Below are positions 15,780-23,080 of a stretch of DNA of 42,270 bases, piece by piece. Location of the stretch: assembly GCA_036399815.1 (NCBI GenBank), contig DASWMK010000274.1:1-42270 (forward strand). Reading direction: 5' to 3'. Source of the DNA: Acidimicrobiales bacterium (lineage in GTDB: Bacteria; Actinomycetota; Acidimicrobiia; Acidimicrobiales; DASWMK01). The translations under genes were made by a program, and so were the position numbers. Positions within the stretch are counted from its first letter, which is position 1. Every line of letters starts with the position of its first letter. The notes below the pieces were generated by a model. That model was given only the letters and a program-made list of their open reading frames with translations. It searched no databases and had not been told where the DNA came from.

Positions 15780-15935
15780 CTACTGCTCGTTCGTCTTGTA
15801 CGCGATGTACCAGGCGACCTCGTTGCTGTCGGTCCGGTCGAAGGCGGACGGCTCCAGCGCGTACTCGGCCTCGAGGGCGGTCATCTCGCCCATGACGCCG
15901 GCGACGAGGTCCTGCATCTGCTGCTCTGAACTCAT
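15780..15935 (-). CDS. Candidate RiPP precursor peptide, 51 residues
   Basis: A short gene with a good ribosome site (GCGAGG, 7 bases before ATG) at the head of the peptide operon. The first half, MSSEQQMQDLVAGVMGEMTA, is helical, acidic and Met/Gln-rich like a leader. The second half is LEPSAFDRTDSNEVAWY followed by IAYKTNEQ: polar, with three Asp/Asn candidates and an aromatic AWYIAY patch, and no Cys, His or Gly-rich core. The lack of Cys rules out thioether or thiazole chemistry and fits side-chain hydroxylation or carboxylate methylation. No double-Gly cleavage site is seen. Precursor identity is inferred from size, position, the hairpin behind it and the enzymes that follow. Confidence 0.7.
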   Translation of the reverse strand: MSSEQQMQDLVAGVMGEMTALEAEYALEPSAFDRTDSNEVAWYIAYKTNEQ

Positions 15936-16354
15936 GACGTACCTCGCAGTCGTTGTGGGGAACTTGTCGGTGTCCGGGTGAACGACGAGGCGTCACCGGC
16001 CAGCGGAGTCGAACATGGGAAGGTCCCCGCCGACGCTTGGATGACCCGCCAATCCCGTACGAGAGTCGACTATACGACGGGTCCGTCATCCTGCCTAGGG
16101 GTGCGTGACTTTTTTGTTACGAAATACAATCGCCGGCATGACAATAAACGCTGAACCCGCTGGTCAGGCCGCCCGACCGGATGCCGGAACCGTGTGACGA
16201 CGCCGATCTGCGAGCGCGGCCATATGCCCGACTTCTGTGAAATGAGGGGAGGTGAGCGGAGGCCGATATCCCGATCGGAGCGCCGGCCGGCACCCCGGGC
16301 GGCCGGTCGTCGGGGACGCGACGGGGGAGGCCTCTGCTACCCTGACCCCTCCCT
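15936..16354. other. Intergenic region between the peptide operon and the tRNA genes
   Basis: These 419 bases hold no gene I can support. The half nearest the precursor should carry the operon promoter and a leader. A small AT-rich block at about 16107-16150 (with CTTTTTTGTTACG) stands out from the GC-rich surroundings and may be a regulator or RNA polymerase contact site. The part just before 16355 should hold the tRNA promoter; no clear consensus is seen. Confidence 0.5.
16069..16074 (-). promoter_or_regulatory. Possible -10 element for the peptide operon
   Basis: On the minus strand the hexamer TATAGT is one of few AT-rich hexamers upstream of the precursor. It would give a leader of about 125 bases. 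No matching -35 hexamer is found 17 bases further upstream, so an activator or another sigma factor would be needed. The AT-rich block at about 16107-16150 lies just upstream of it. Confidence 0.25.
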
Positions 16355-16429
16355 GGTCCCGTGGTGCAGTTTGGAGTGCACGCCGGCCTGTCAAGCCGGA
16401 GGCCGCGGGTTCAAATCCCGTCGGGACCG
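16355..16429 (+). tRNA. tRNA-Asp (GTC anticodon)
   Basis: The acceptor stem GGTCCCG (16355-16361) pairs with CGGGACC (16422-16428). The anticodon arm is CCGGC-CTGTCAA-GCCGG with GTC in the loop, and the T arm is GCGGGTTCAAATCCCGT. G is the discriminator and no CCA is encoded. It is followed after 26 bases by tRNA-Phe, probably on one transcript. Confidence 0.95.
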
Positions 16430-16455
16430 CTGCCGCACGGCGACGTGCGGCCCTG

Positions 16456-16528
16456 GGTCGGGTAGCTCAGTTGGCAGAGCGCGCGCCTGAAAAGCGCGAG
16501 GTCACCGGATCGACGCCGGTCCCGACCA
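16456..16528 (+). tRNA. tRNA-Phe (GAA anticodon)
   Basis: The acceptor stem GGTCGGG (16456-16462) pairs with CCCGACC (16521-16527). The D arm is GCTCAGTTGGCAGAGC, and the anticodon arm is CGCGC-CTGAAAA-GCGCG with GAA in the loop. The T arm stem is ACCGG/CCGGT with an unusual loop, ATCGACG, in which the normal TTC of the T-loop reads ATC. The discriminator is A and the full CCA is not encoded. The T-loop oddity may be worth checking against close relatives. Confidence 0.92.
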
Positions 16529-17147
16529 CCGGTCCCGCCGCCCGGCGGTGGCGGACGTCGCGCAGCGCCGGCGGCGCCGCCCGGGCAACCCTGCCGCTCG
16601 GTCGAGGCGGCGGCCGACCGCCCACCGCCTTTCCGACGGCCGGCGCGTCGATCCGACCCGGCCTGCCCGTCGCCACCGAATGCGCGCCGGTCCGGCGGCC
16701 GACCGCGGCGACCCCCGCGTGGAGCACCCGCACGGCCGCCGGCCCGGCACCGCGGCGCAACGGCGGCGACGCGGTCGTCGAGCGCCCGCAGGCCGACAGC
16801 TCGGCACCGCGGCGCGACGGCGGCGCACCCGCTCGTCGAGGACCCGCGCGGCCGACAGCTCGGCACCGCGGCGCGACGGCGGCGACGCGCTCGTCGAGGA
16901 CCCGCGCGGCCGCCGGCTCGGCGCCGCGGCGCGACGGCGGCGACGCGGTCGTCGAGCGCCCGCACGCCCGTCGGCTCGCCACCGCGGCGCGTCGAACGGC
17001 CGACGGCTCGAGAGGTTCGATCGGGACGTCCCGGAGCGGGCGACAGCCGCCGGCGCGCCGACCGCTCACGCCGTCCCGTTCGTCGCCGGTGGTGGCGGTC
17101 GCCCCTCCCGGAGCAGCGGCCGACGCGCTACCGGCCGGTCGGCGCGG
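16529..17147. other. Gene-free region downstream of tRNA-Phe
   Basis: About 620 bases between tRNA-Phe and bldC. Every open frame here is an Arg/Ala/Pro-rich artefact of GC-rich sequence, with no start site or family I can support. The main content is the tandem repeat at 16705-17000. The rest, including 17000-17147, shows nothing recognisable beyond CG-rich short inverted repeats that may serve as terminators for the converging tRNA and bldC transcripts. Confidence 0.55.
16705..17000. repeat. About 58-bp tandem repeat, roughly five copies
   Basis: Units begin at 16745, 16802, 16861, 16919 and 16977, each with C-G-G/C-C-A/G-CCGCGGCGC. They run through GACGGCGGCGACGCG, then GTCGTCGAG and a CCCGC-GGCCG block, ending in GGCT or AGCT. 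Spacings are 57, 59, 58 and 58 bases. A half unit precedes the array (about 16705-16744), and a fading partial unit ends it near 17000. As 58 is not a multiple of three, the array is not a protein repeat. There are no spacers, so it is not a CRISPR array. Each unit contains CCGCGG and GTCGTCGAG-like self-complementary parts and could fold. Confidence 0.75.
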
Positions 17148-17366
17148 TCAGCGCTGGCCCTGCTCGGGCTCGGTCGACAGCTCCTCCAGGCAGCGGCGGA
17201 TCTCCGAGGCCCGGAACCGGCGGTGGCCACCGAGGGTGCGGATCGCGGTCAGCTTCCCCGCCCGAGCCCAGCGGGTCACCGTCTTGGGGTTCACCCTGAA
17301 CATCGCCGCGACCTCGGAGGGCGTCAGGAGAGCGTCGGGTGCGTCGGAGTCGTTGTTCTGCGCCAT
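17148..17366 (-). CDS. bldC: BldC-type MerR-like DNA-binding regulator
   Basis: The 72-residue protein is almost entirely a winged-helix DNA-binding domain. LLTPSEVAAMFRVNPKTVTR is followed by WARAGKLTAIRTLGGHRRFR, nearly the same as Streptomyces BldC, which holds off sporulation and controls many developmental genes. It has the normal BldC length and no effector domain. The ATG has a GAAGGGA ribosome site five bases upstream. It is divergent from the amino acid dehydrogenase gene, with a palindrome between them. The family is certain; the developmental role in this organism is inference. Confidence 0.93.
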   Translation of the reverse strand: MAQNNDSDAPDALLTPSEVAAMFRVNPKTVTRWARAGKLTAIRTLGGHRRFRASEIRRCLEELSTEPEQGQR

Positions 17367-17416
17367 GAGTTCCCTTCGTCTGCCGCGCCCGGTGTCCCTC
17401 CGGGGAGGAACTCTAG

Positions 17417-17432
17417 CTGACAACGGTGTCAG
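17417..17432. promoter_or_regulatory. Inverted repeat between bldC and the dehydrogenase gene
   Basis: CTGACA-ACGG-TGTCAG is a perfect 6-bp inverted repeat with a 4-base centre, about 50 bases upstream of bldC. On the minus strand a TAGAGT hexamer (17410-17415) next to it could be the bldC -10 element, so a protein bound here would affect bldC transcription. The binding protein is unknown; autoregulation is a guess. Confidence 0.4.
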
Positions 17433-17559
17433 GCTGGTGGAGCGTGGCCTTCGCCCGATAACTGTACGGTCCTCCGACCCCGCCACGAACGGGAAGGAAC
17501 GCGAACGTGTGCCGATTCAGCCGCCGCGCCCCGTTCCACCGTTGGCAAACGGGCAAGGA

Positions 17560-17565
17560 TACCCT
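17560..17565 (+). promoter_or_regulatory. Possible -10 element of a leaderless dehydrogenase transcript
   Basis: GATACCCT places a TACCCT -10 hexamer eight bases before the GTG at 17574, and no ribosome site precedes that GTG. Transcription would then start at or next to the start codon, the leaderless arrangement common in actinobacteria. TTGGCA lies upstream, but the spacing is too short for a standard -35 element. Confidence 0.4.
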
Positions 17566-17573
17566 CGGCGCGC

Positions 17574-18668
17574 GTGACCAACGATGCTCACGTCTTCGAG
17601 CTCCTGTCCGACGGCGGGTACGAACAGGTCGTCTTCTGTCACGACCCCGCGAGCGGGCTGCGGGCCATCGTCGCCATCCACTCGACCGTGCTCGGCCCCG
17701 CCCTCGGCGGCACCCGGTTCTGGCCCTTCGCCTCGGAGCACGAGGCCCTCGTCGACGTCCTCCGCCTGGCCAAGGGCATGACCTACAAGGCCGCCGTGTC
17801 CGGGCTCGACCTCGGCGGCGGCAAGGCCGTCATCATCGGGGACCCCAGGCGCCTCCGCAGCGAGGCGCTGCTGCGGGCCTACGGCCGGTTCGTCGACGGC
17901 CTGTCCGGCCGCTACATCACCGCCGAGGACGTGGGCACGACCAAGGACGACATGGACCTCGTCAGCCTGGAGACCCGCCACGTCACCGGCGTGAGCGTGT
18001 CCCTCGGCGGGTCGGGCGACCCGTCGCCGGCGACGGCGTGGGGCGTCCTGTGGGCCATGCGGGCGGTGGCCGAGCACCGGTGGGGCACCACGGCCCTCGA
18101 CGGGCTGCGCGTGGCGGTCAGCGGGGTCGGCAAGGTGGGCCTCGACCTCGTCCACCACCTCGTCGACGAGGGCGCCAAGGTGACCGTCGCCGACGTGAAC
18201 CCCGACGCCGTCGAGAACGCCGTCGGCCGCTACGGCGCCACCGCCGTCGACCCCGACCAGCTGCACACGACCGAGTGCGACATCTACGCCCCCTGCGCCC
18301 TGGGCGCCGTGCTCAACGAGCGGACGATCCCCGAGCTGCGCTGCGGCGCGGTGTGCGGGTCGGCCAACAACCAGCTGGCCACCCCGGAGGACGGCGAGCG
18401 GCTGGCCGAGGCCGGCATCCTCTACGCCCCCGACTACGTCGTGAACGCCGGCGGGCTGATGAACGTCGCCGAGGAGCTGCGCGGCTACGACCAGCAGCGG
18501 GCCTACGAGCGCATCCGCGGCATCGAGGGGAACATCCGCCGGGTGCTCGCGACGGCCGAGGCGGAGGGCATCACCCCGGCCGACGCCGCCGACCGGGTGG
18601 CCGAGGCCCGCATCGAGGCCATCGCCGCGCTCCACCGCATCCGCCCGGGCCGGGGCAGCGCCCAGTAG
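17574..18668 (+). CDS. Leucine/valine dehydrogenase (Glu/Leu/Phe/Val dehydrogenase family)
   Basis: The 364-residue NAD-dependent amino acid dehydrogenase interconverts branched-chain amino acids and 2-oxo acids with release of ammonia. The substrate domain contains GPALGGTRFWPF, AKGMTYKAAVSGLDLGGGKA with Lys72 and catalytic Lys84, and ITAEDVGTT. The Rossmann domain has VAVSGVGKVGLDLVHHL, with the Gly-rich dinucleotide loop, and VTVADVNPDA with the Asp that favours NAD. Further along, GSANNQLATPEDGERLAEAG and APDYVVNAGGLMNV are typical of leucine/valine dehydrogenases. The length is normal. Leucine versus valine preference cannot be decided. It probably begins branched-chain acid supply or leucine breakdown. 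Confidence 0.92.
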   Translation: MTNDAHVFELLSDGGYEQVVFCHDPASGLRAIVAIHSTVLGPALGGTRFWPFASEHEALVDVLRLAKGMTYKAAVSGLDLGGGKAVIIGDPRRLRSEALLRAYGRFVDGLSGRYITAEDVGTTKDDMDLVSLETRHVTGVSVSLGGSGDPSPATAWGVLWAMRAVAEHRWGTTALDGLRVAVSGVGKVGLDLVHHLVDEGAKVTVADVNPDAVENAVGRYGATAVDPDQLHTTECDIYAPCALGAVLNERTIPELRCGAVCGSANNQLATPEDGERLAEAGILYAPDYVVNAGGLMNVAEELRGYDQQRAYERIRGIEGNIRRVLATAEAEGITPADAADRVAEARIEAIAALHRIRPGRGSAQ

Positions 18669-18691
18669 CGCGCCGCCCCGCGGGAGCCGTC

Positions 18692-19156
18692 CTACGTGGC
18701 GGACCGGCGGAGGGCGAGGGCGACGGCGAGCGCCACGGCGGCGCCGGCCACGCCGGCGATCGTCACCACCCACGCCTCGCCCCGGAAGTCGCCGACCACG
18801 CCGGCGGTGAGGGCGTCGAGGGCCCGGAACTCGTCGTCGGTGAGCAGGGTGCCGCCGTCGTCGGCCACGTCCTCGACCCGCACGGCCTCGCCGGCGCCCT
18901 CGTGGACGAGCAGGCGGACCGAGCCGCCGGCCACCGTGGCGTGCACGTCCCACACCGGGTCGCCCTCGTAGGTGCCGGGCCGCACGTCGGGGTCGAGGCG
19001 GACCTCGCGCAGGCCGACCCGGGCGAGGGCGTCGGCGGCGAAGGCGGCGGCCTGGTCGGCGGTCAGCTCCTCCGGGCCCCTCGCCCACTCGAGGACCACC
19101 CCGCCGGCCAGCGCGACCGCGCAGGCCACGGCGAGGGCGGCGAGGGCGGCCCTCAA
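18692..19156 (-). CDS. Two-helix membrane protein with PepSY-like outer domain, coupled to purM
   Basis: The 154-residue protein has an N-terminal signal/anchor helix (LAALAVACAVALAGGVVLEW), an outer domain of about 85 residues and a C-terminal helix (TIAGVAGAAVALAVALAL). The middle part, with DQAAAFAADALARVGLREVR and VWDVHATVAGGSVRLLVHEG, looks like a PepSY-type domain, but I would not insist. The TTG start at 19156 overlaps the purM stop as TTGA, and no ATG or GTG fits before the first helix. Its place at the end of the purF-purM transcript does not reveal a purine role. Confidence 0.65.
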   Translation of the reverse strand: MRAALAALAVACAVALAGGVVLEWARGPEELTADQAAAFAADALARVGLREVRLDPDVRPGTYEGDPVWDVHATVAGGSVRLLVHEGAGEAVRVEDVADDGGTLLTDDEFRALDALTAGVVGDFRGEAWVVTIAGVAGAAVALAVALALRRSAT

Positions 19157-20202
19157 CCGGGGGGCCGGCCGGTCAGCCGGACGTGGCCGGCGCCGGGGAC
19201 GACCGTGCCGACCACCGCGGCGCCGGGGCGGCCGGCGGCGGCGAGCGCGTCGACGACCGTGCCGGCGTCGTCGGGCGCCACGGCGAGCACCATCCCGAGC
19301 CCGAGGTTGAACACCCGCGCCATCTCGGCCTCGTCGACCTCGCCCAGCCGGCGGATCTCGCCGAAGACGCGCGGCTCGGCCCACGAGGACCGGTCGAGCA
19401 CGGCGTCGACCCCGGCCGGCAGCACCCTGGACAGGTTGCCGGGGAGGCCACCCCCGGTCACGTGGGCGACGGCGTGCACGTCGGCGGCGGCGACGGCAGC
19501 CAGCACGGCCCGGGCGTAGACGACCGACGGCCGCAGCAGCTCGTCGGCGAGCGAGTGCCCCGCGCCCTCCCAGGCCGGGCCGTCGAGCGGGAGGCCGGCC
19601 CGGTCGAGCAGCACCCGGCGGGCCAGCGAGTAGCCGTTGCAGCGCAGGCCGGGCGAGGGCAGGCCGACGAGCACGTCGCCCGCCGCCACCCGCTCGCCGG
19701 TGATCACCCGGTCCCGCTCGACCACGCCGACCGCGAACCCGGCGAGGTCGAACCCGCCCTCCTCCAGCGCGCCGGGGTGCTCGGCCATCTCCCCGCCGAC
19801 CAGCGCGCAGCCGGCCTGGCGGCACCCCTCGGCCACCCCGCCGACCAGGGTGGCGACCGCGGCCGGGTCCAGGCGGCCGACGGCGACGTAGTCGAGCAGG
19901 AACAGTGGCTCGGCGCCCTGGCAGACGAGGTCGTCGACGCACATGGCGACGAGGTCGACCCCGATCGTGTCGAGCCGGCCGGTGGCCGCGGCGACGAGGG
20001 CCTTGGTGCCGACCCCGTCGGTCGACGAGACCAGCACCGGCCGGCGGTAGCGCTCGGTCGGCACGGCGACGAGCGCGCCGAACCCGCCGAGGTCGCCGAG
20101 CACCTCGGGGCGGAACGTCGAGCGGGCGGCCGCCCTGATCCGGTCGACCGCCTCCTCGCCGGCGGCGATGCTGACCCCGGCCGCCTCGTAGGTCTCGCCC
20201 AC
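19153..20202 (-). CDS. purM: Phosphoribosylformylglycinamidine cyclo-ligase (AIR synthetase)
   Basis: The 349-residue enzyme closes the imidazole ring, making AIR from FGAM with ATP. Typical segments include the N-terminal YEAAGVSIAAGEEAVDRI, VSSTDGVGTKALVAAATGR (the ATP-binding Asp-Gly-Val-Gly-Thr-Lys motif), VDLVAMCVDDLVCQGAEPLF and VAHVTGGGLPGNLSRVLP. Length and domain order are normal. The GTG start follows the purF stop by 9 bases, so the two genes form one transcript, and the stop overlaps the small membrane protein gene. Confidence 0.96.
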   Translation of the reverse strand: MGETYEAAGVSIAAGEEAVDRIRAAARSTFRPEVLGDLGGFGALVAVPTERYRRPVLVSSTDGVGTKALVAAATGRLDTIGVDLVAMCVDDLVCQGAEPLFLLDYVAVGRLDPAAVATLVGGVAEGCRQAGCALVGGEMAEHPGALEEGGFDLAGFAVGVVERDRVITGERVAAGDVLVGLPSPGLRCNGYSLARRVLLDRAGLPLDGPAWEGAGHSLADELLRPSVVYARAVLAAVAAADVHAVAHVTGGGLPGNLSRVLPAGVDAVLDRSSWAEPRVFGEIRRLGEVDEAEMARVFNLGLGMVLAVAPDDAGTVVDALAAAGRPGAAVVGTVVPGAGHVRLTGRPPG

Positions 20203-20211
20203 GGGGCCGGG

Positions 20212-21723
20212 CTACCGGCGGGCGGCGGGCGCCGCGGCCGACGCCGCGCCCCGGCCCAGCCGCGTCGGGTGGGCGTCCACCTCGAGCACGCCCTTGTGGA
20301 GGTCGACGGGCACGGCCACCGGGTAGTGGCCGGTGAGGCAGGCCGTGCAGAACCCGGCACCGACGGCGCCGGTGGCCGCCACCAGCCCGTCGAGGGCGAG
20401 GTAGGAGAGGCTGTCGGCGGCGAGGTAGCCGCGAATCTCGTCGACCTCGAGGCTGGCGGCCAGCAGCTCGCCCCGCTCGCCGGTGTCCATCCCGTAGAAG
20501 CACGGCCACCGGTAGGGCGGCGACGTGATGCGCAGGTGGACCTCCGCGGCGCCGGCCTCGCGCAGCATCCGCACCAGCTGCTTCTGGGTGGTGCCCCGCA
20601 CGATCGAGTCGTCCACGACGACCAGCCGCTTGCCGGCGATGTTCTCCCGCAGCGGGTTCAGCTTGAGGCGGACGCCGGCGGCCCGCAGCTCCTGGCTCGG
20701 GGCGATGAACGTCCGGCCGATGTAGCGGTTCTTCACCAGCCCCTGCCCGTAGGGGATCCCGCTGCGGCGGGCGAAGCCCTCGGCGGCGGCGATGCCGGAC
20801 TCGGGCACGCCCATGACCATCGCCGGGCGGGGCGACGGGGAGGGGTCGGGCGGCAGCGGGGCCTGGTCGGCCAGCATCTCGCCCATCCGCAGCCGGGCGG
20901 AGTGGACGCTGCGGCCGTAGAGCTGGCTGTCGGGGCGGGCGAAGTAGACGAACTCGAACAGGCACAGCCGGGGGTCGACCCGCTCGTCCGGGAAGGGCCG
21001 GGACGAGCGGTGCCCGGTGGCGTCGACGACGATCATCTCGCCCGGCTCGAGCTCGCGGACGAAGTGGGCGCCGACGATGTCGAGCGCGGTCGTCTCCGAG
21101 GCCAGCACCCAGCCCCGCTCCAGCCGGCCGAGGCACAGGGGCCGGAACCCGTTGGGGTCGCGGACGCCGATCACCCTCGTCTCGTCCATCAGCACGAACG
21201 AGAACGCGCCCTCCAGGCGGGGCAGCACGCGGGCGAGGGCCGTCTCGAGGGCCCGCCCGTCGCTGCGGTTGTCGCCCAGGCGGCGGAGCTCGACCTCGAC
21301 CATCTCGGCCACGAGGTCGGTGTCGCTCTCCACCATGCCGGGGAGCATCCCGGCCTCGGCCGCGAGGCGCGACGTGTTGGTCAGGTTGCCGTTGTGGCCG
21401 AGGGCGAAGCCGCCCTCGCCGACGTCGCCCCGGTAGACCGGCTGGGCGTTGCGCCAGGTGCTCGACCCGGTGGTCGAGTACCGGGTGTGGCCGATGGCGA
21501 GGTGCCCGGGCAGGCCGGCCAGGGTGCGGTCGTCGAAGGCGTGGGTGACGAGGCCCATGTCCTTCACGACGGTGATCGTCTCGCCGTCGCTCACCGCCAT
21601 GCCGGCCGACTCCTGGCCCCGGTGCTGGAGGGCGTGCAGCCCGAGGTAGACGAGGTGGGCGACCGGCTGGCCGGGGGCGTAGACCCCGAAGACGCCGCAG
21701 GCCTCCTTGGGGGCGTCGTCCAC
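20212..21723 (-). CDS. purF: Amidophosphoribosyltransferase
   Basis: The 503-residue enzyme starts purine synthesis by moving ammonia from glutamine to PRPP. The N-terminal Ntn-hydrolase domain begins at the Cys of KEACGVFGVYAPG, with GLHALQHRGQESAGMA downstream. A propeptide of 8 residues would be removed to expose the catalytic Cys. The PRPP site is RLVVVDDSIVRGTTQKQLVR near residue 360. I chose the GTG at 21723 because GGGAG lies 7 bases before it; the GTG at 21729 is only one base from that site but adds just two residues. The gene follows the MocR gene by a short gap. Confidence 0.96.
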   Translation of the reverse strand: MDDAPKEACGVFGVYAPGQPVAHLVYLGLHALQHRGQESAGMAVSDGETITVVKDMGLVTHAFDDRTLAGLPGHLAIGHTRYSTTGSSTWRNAQPVYRGDVGEGGFALGHNGNLTNTSRLAAEAGMLPGMVESDTDLVAEMVEVELRRLGDNRSDGRALETALARVLPRLEGAFSFVLMDETRVIGVRDPNGFRPLCLGRLERGWVLASETTALDIVGAHFVRELEPGEMIVVDATGHRSSRPFPDERVDPRLCLFEFVYFARPDSQLYGRSVHSARLRMGEMLADQAPLPPDPSPSPRPAMVMGVPESGIAAAEGFARRSGIPYGQGLVKNRYIGRTFIAPSQELRAAGVRLKLNPLRENIAGKRLVVVDDSIVRGTTQKQLVRMLREAGAAEVHLRITSPPYRWPCFYGMDTGERGELLAASLEVDEIRGYLAADSLSYLALDGLVAATGAVGAGFCTACLTGHYPVAVPVDLHKGVLEVDAHPTRLGRGAASAAAPAARR

Positions 21724-21751
21724 GATCACGCTCCCATGGTAGGGGGGCGGC

Positions 21752-23080
21752 TCACGCCAGCCGGGTGACGGCGGCAGGGGCGACGGTCGCCGCCAGGTCG
21801 GCGGCCAGGCGGAGGGCGTCGGCCCGGCGGAGGCGGGCGACCGTGACCCGCACGGCCGGGCCGCTGCGCAGGCGGAAGCGGGCGCCGGCGGCGACCGCCC
21901 ACCCGCGGGCCAGCAGGCCGGCGACGACGGGCTCCTCGGCGGGGACCGGCACCCAGACGTTGAGGCCCGACCGGCCGGTGGCGGCGATGCCGTGGCGGGC
22001 GAGGGCGGCGACGAGCGCGGCCCGCCGGCCGGCGTAGGTGCTCGCCGCCCGCTCCAGCCGGGCCTCGGTGGCCGGGTCGGCGAGCAGGGCGGCGACCGTG
22101 TCCTGGAGCACGTGGCTCACCCAGCCGGCGCCCAGCCGCTGACGGCCCTCGACCCGCGCCACCGTCGTGGCGTCGCCGGCGACGACGGCCAGGCGGAGGT
22201 CGGGCCCGAGCGACTTCGACACCGACCGCAGCACCGCCCATCGCGGCCGGCGGCCGTCGGCCAGCGGGAGGAGGTCGGCGCCCGCCACCGGCCCGGCGTG
22301 GTCGTCCTCGACGACCAGCGCGTCGGGGTGGCGGCGCAGCACCCGGCGGAGGTCCCGCCGGCGCTCGGCGTCGACGGCCGCCCCGGTCGGGTTGCCGGCC
22401 CTCGGGGTGACGACGGCGACGGCCGCCCCGCCGGCGAGCGCCCGGTCGAGGTCGTCGGGGAGCGGGCCGGCGTCGTCCACGGCGACGGGCACGGCGGCCA
22501 GCCCGAGGGCGGCGACGAGGTCGTGCACGCCGGGGTAGCCGGGGTCCTCGACGGCCACCGCGTCGCCCGGCCGGGTGGCGGCCTGGAGCACCCGCTCGAG
22601 CCCGTCGAGGGCGCCGCCCACGACGGCCACCCGGTCGGCGGGCACGCCGTCGGCGGCCAGCCCCGCCACCACCCGCTCGACCAGCTCGGCGCCGGCCGCC
22701 GGCTCGCCGTACAGCCGCTGGCGGCGGCCGGCCCTGGCCAGCGCGGGAGCGAGGGGAGGGAGGAGCGCCGGGTCGGGGTTGCCGTCGGCCAGGTCGACGA
22801 CGCCGGGCGGCAGGGCCAGCCCGCCGGGGGTGGCGAGGGGCGGCGCCGGGCGGACCCTCGTGCCCCGCCGGCCCTCGCCCCGCACGAGCCCCCTGGCGGC
22901 GAGCGCCCGGTAGGCGGCGGCGACGGTGCCAGGGCTGACGCCGAGGTCGGCGGCCAGCGAGCGCACCGGCGGCAGCACGGCGCCGGCCGGCAGCCGGCCC
23001 TCGGCGATGGCCCGCTCGGCCGACGACGCGATGTCGGCGGCCGTGCGGCCCCGCAGGCGATATTGTGTCGCGATGGTCAC
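21752..23080 (-). CDS. MocR-type transcription regulator (GntR helix-turn-helix plus aminotransferase domain)
   Basis: The 442-residue protein has an N-terminal GntR winged helix (RTAADIASSAERAIAEGRLP, then RSLADLGVSP-type helices with GTVAAAYRALAARGLVRGEG). A fold-type I aminotransferase domain follows, with VVEDDHAGPV and the PLP-binding SVSKSLGPDLRLA, in which Lys289 is the expected Schiff-base lysine. MocR proteins sense PLP or an amine and commonly control vitamin B6 or neighbouring genes. It is divergent from a PPOX-fold flavoprotein gene with overlapping 5' ends and a palindrome, so that gene is the likely target. The downstream purF-purM may also be on its transcript. Confidence 0.9.
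   Translation of the reverse strand: MTIATQYRLRGRTAADIASSAERAIAEGRLPAGAVLPPVRSLAADLGVSPGTVAAAYRALAARGLVRGEGRRGTRVRPAPPLATPGGLALPPGVVDLADGNPDPALLPPLAPALARAGRRQRLYGEPAAGAELVERVVAGLAADGVPADRVAVVGGALDGLERVLQAATRPGDAVAVEDPGYPGVHDLVAALGLAAVPVAVDDAGPLPDDLDRALAGGAAVAVVTPRAGNPTGAAVDAERRRDLRRVLRRHPDALVVEDDHAGPVAGADLLPLADGRRPRWAVLRSVSKSLGPDLRLAVVAGDATTVARVEGRQRLGAGWVSHVLQDTVAALLADPATEARLERAASTYAGRRAALVAALARHGIAATGRSGLNVWVPVPAEEPVVAGLLARGWAVAAGARFRLRSGPAVRVTVARLRRADALRLAADLAATVAPAAVTRLA
23061..23066 (+). promoter_or_regulatory. Possible -10 element of the PPOX-fold gene
   Basis: TATTGT lies six bases before the ATG at 23073 with no ribosome site between them, which would produce a leaderless mRNA. It lies inside the 5' coding part of the divergent MocR gene, so the two transcripts would overlap at their starts. 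If translation instead begins at the GTG at 23115, this element would give a leader of about 40 bases. Confidence 0.35.

Noticed and set aside
16705-17000. CRISPR array
   Set aside because: The 58-bp units abut directly with no unique spacers, and no cas gene is in the window.
16252-17577. Long plus-strand frame across the tRNA genes and repeat array
   Set aside because: It runs through two tRNAs and the 58-bp repeat, and its composition is Arg/Ala/Pro only; it is a GC artefact.
19157-21136. Long minus-strand frame continuing the small membrane protein upstream through purM and purF
   Set aside because: The extension is Arg/Pro/Gly-rich and overlaps two well-identified purine genes in another frame.
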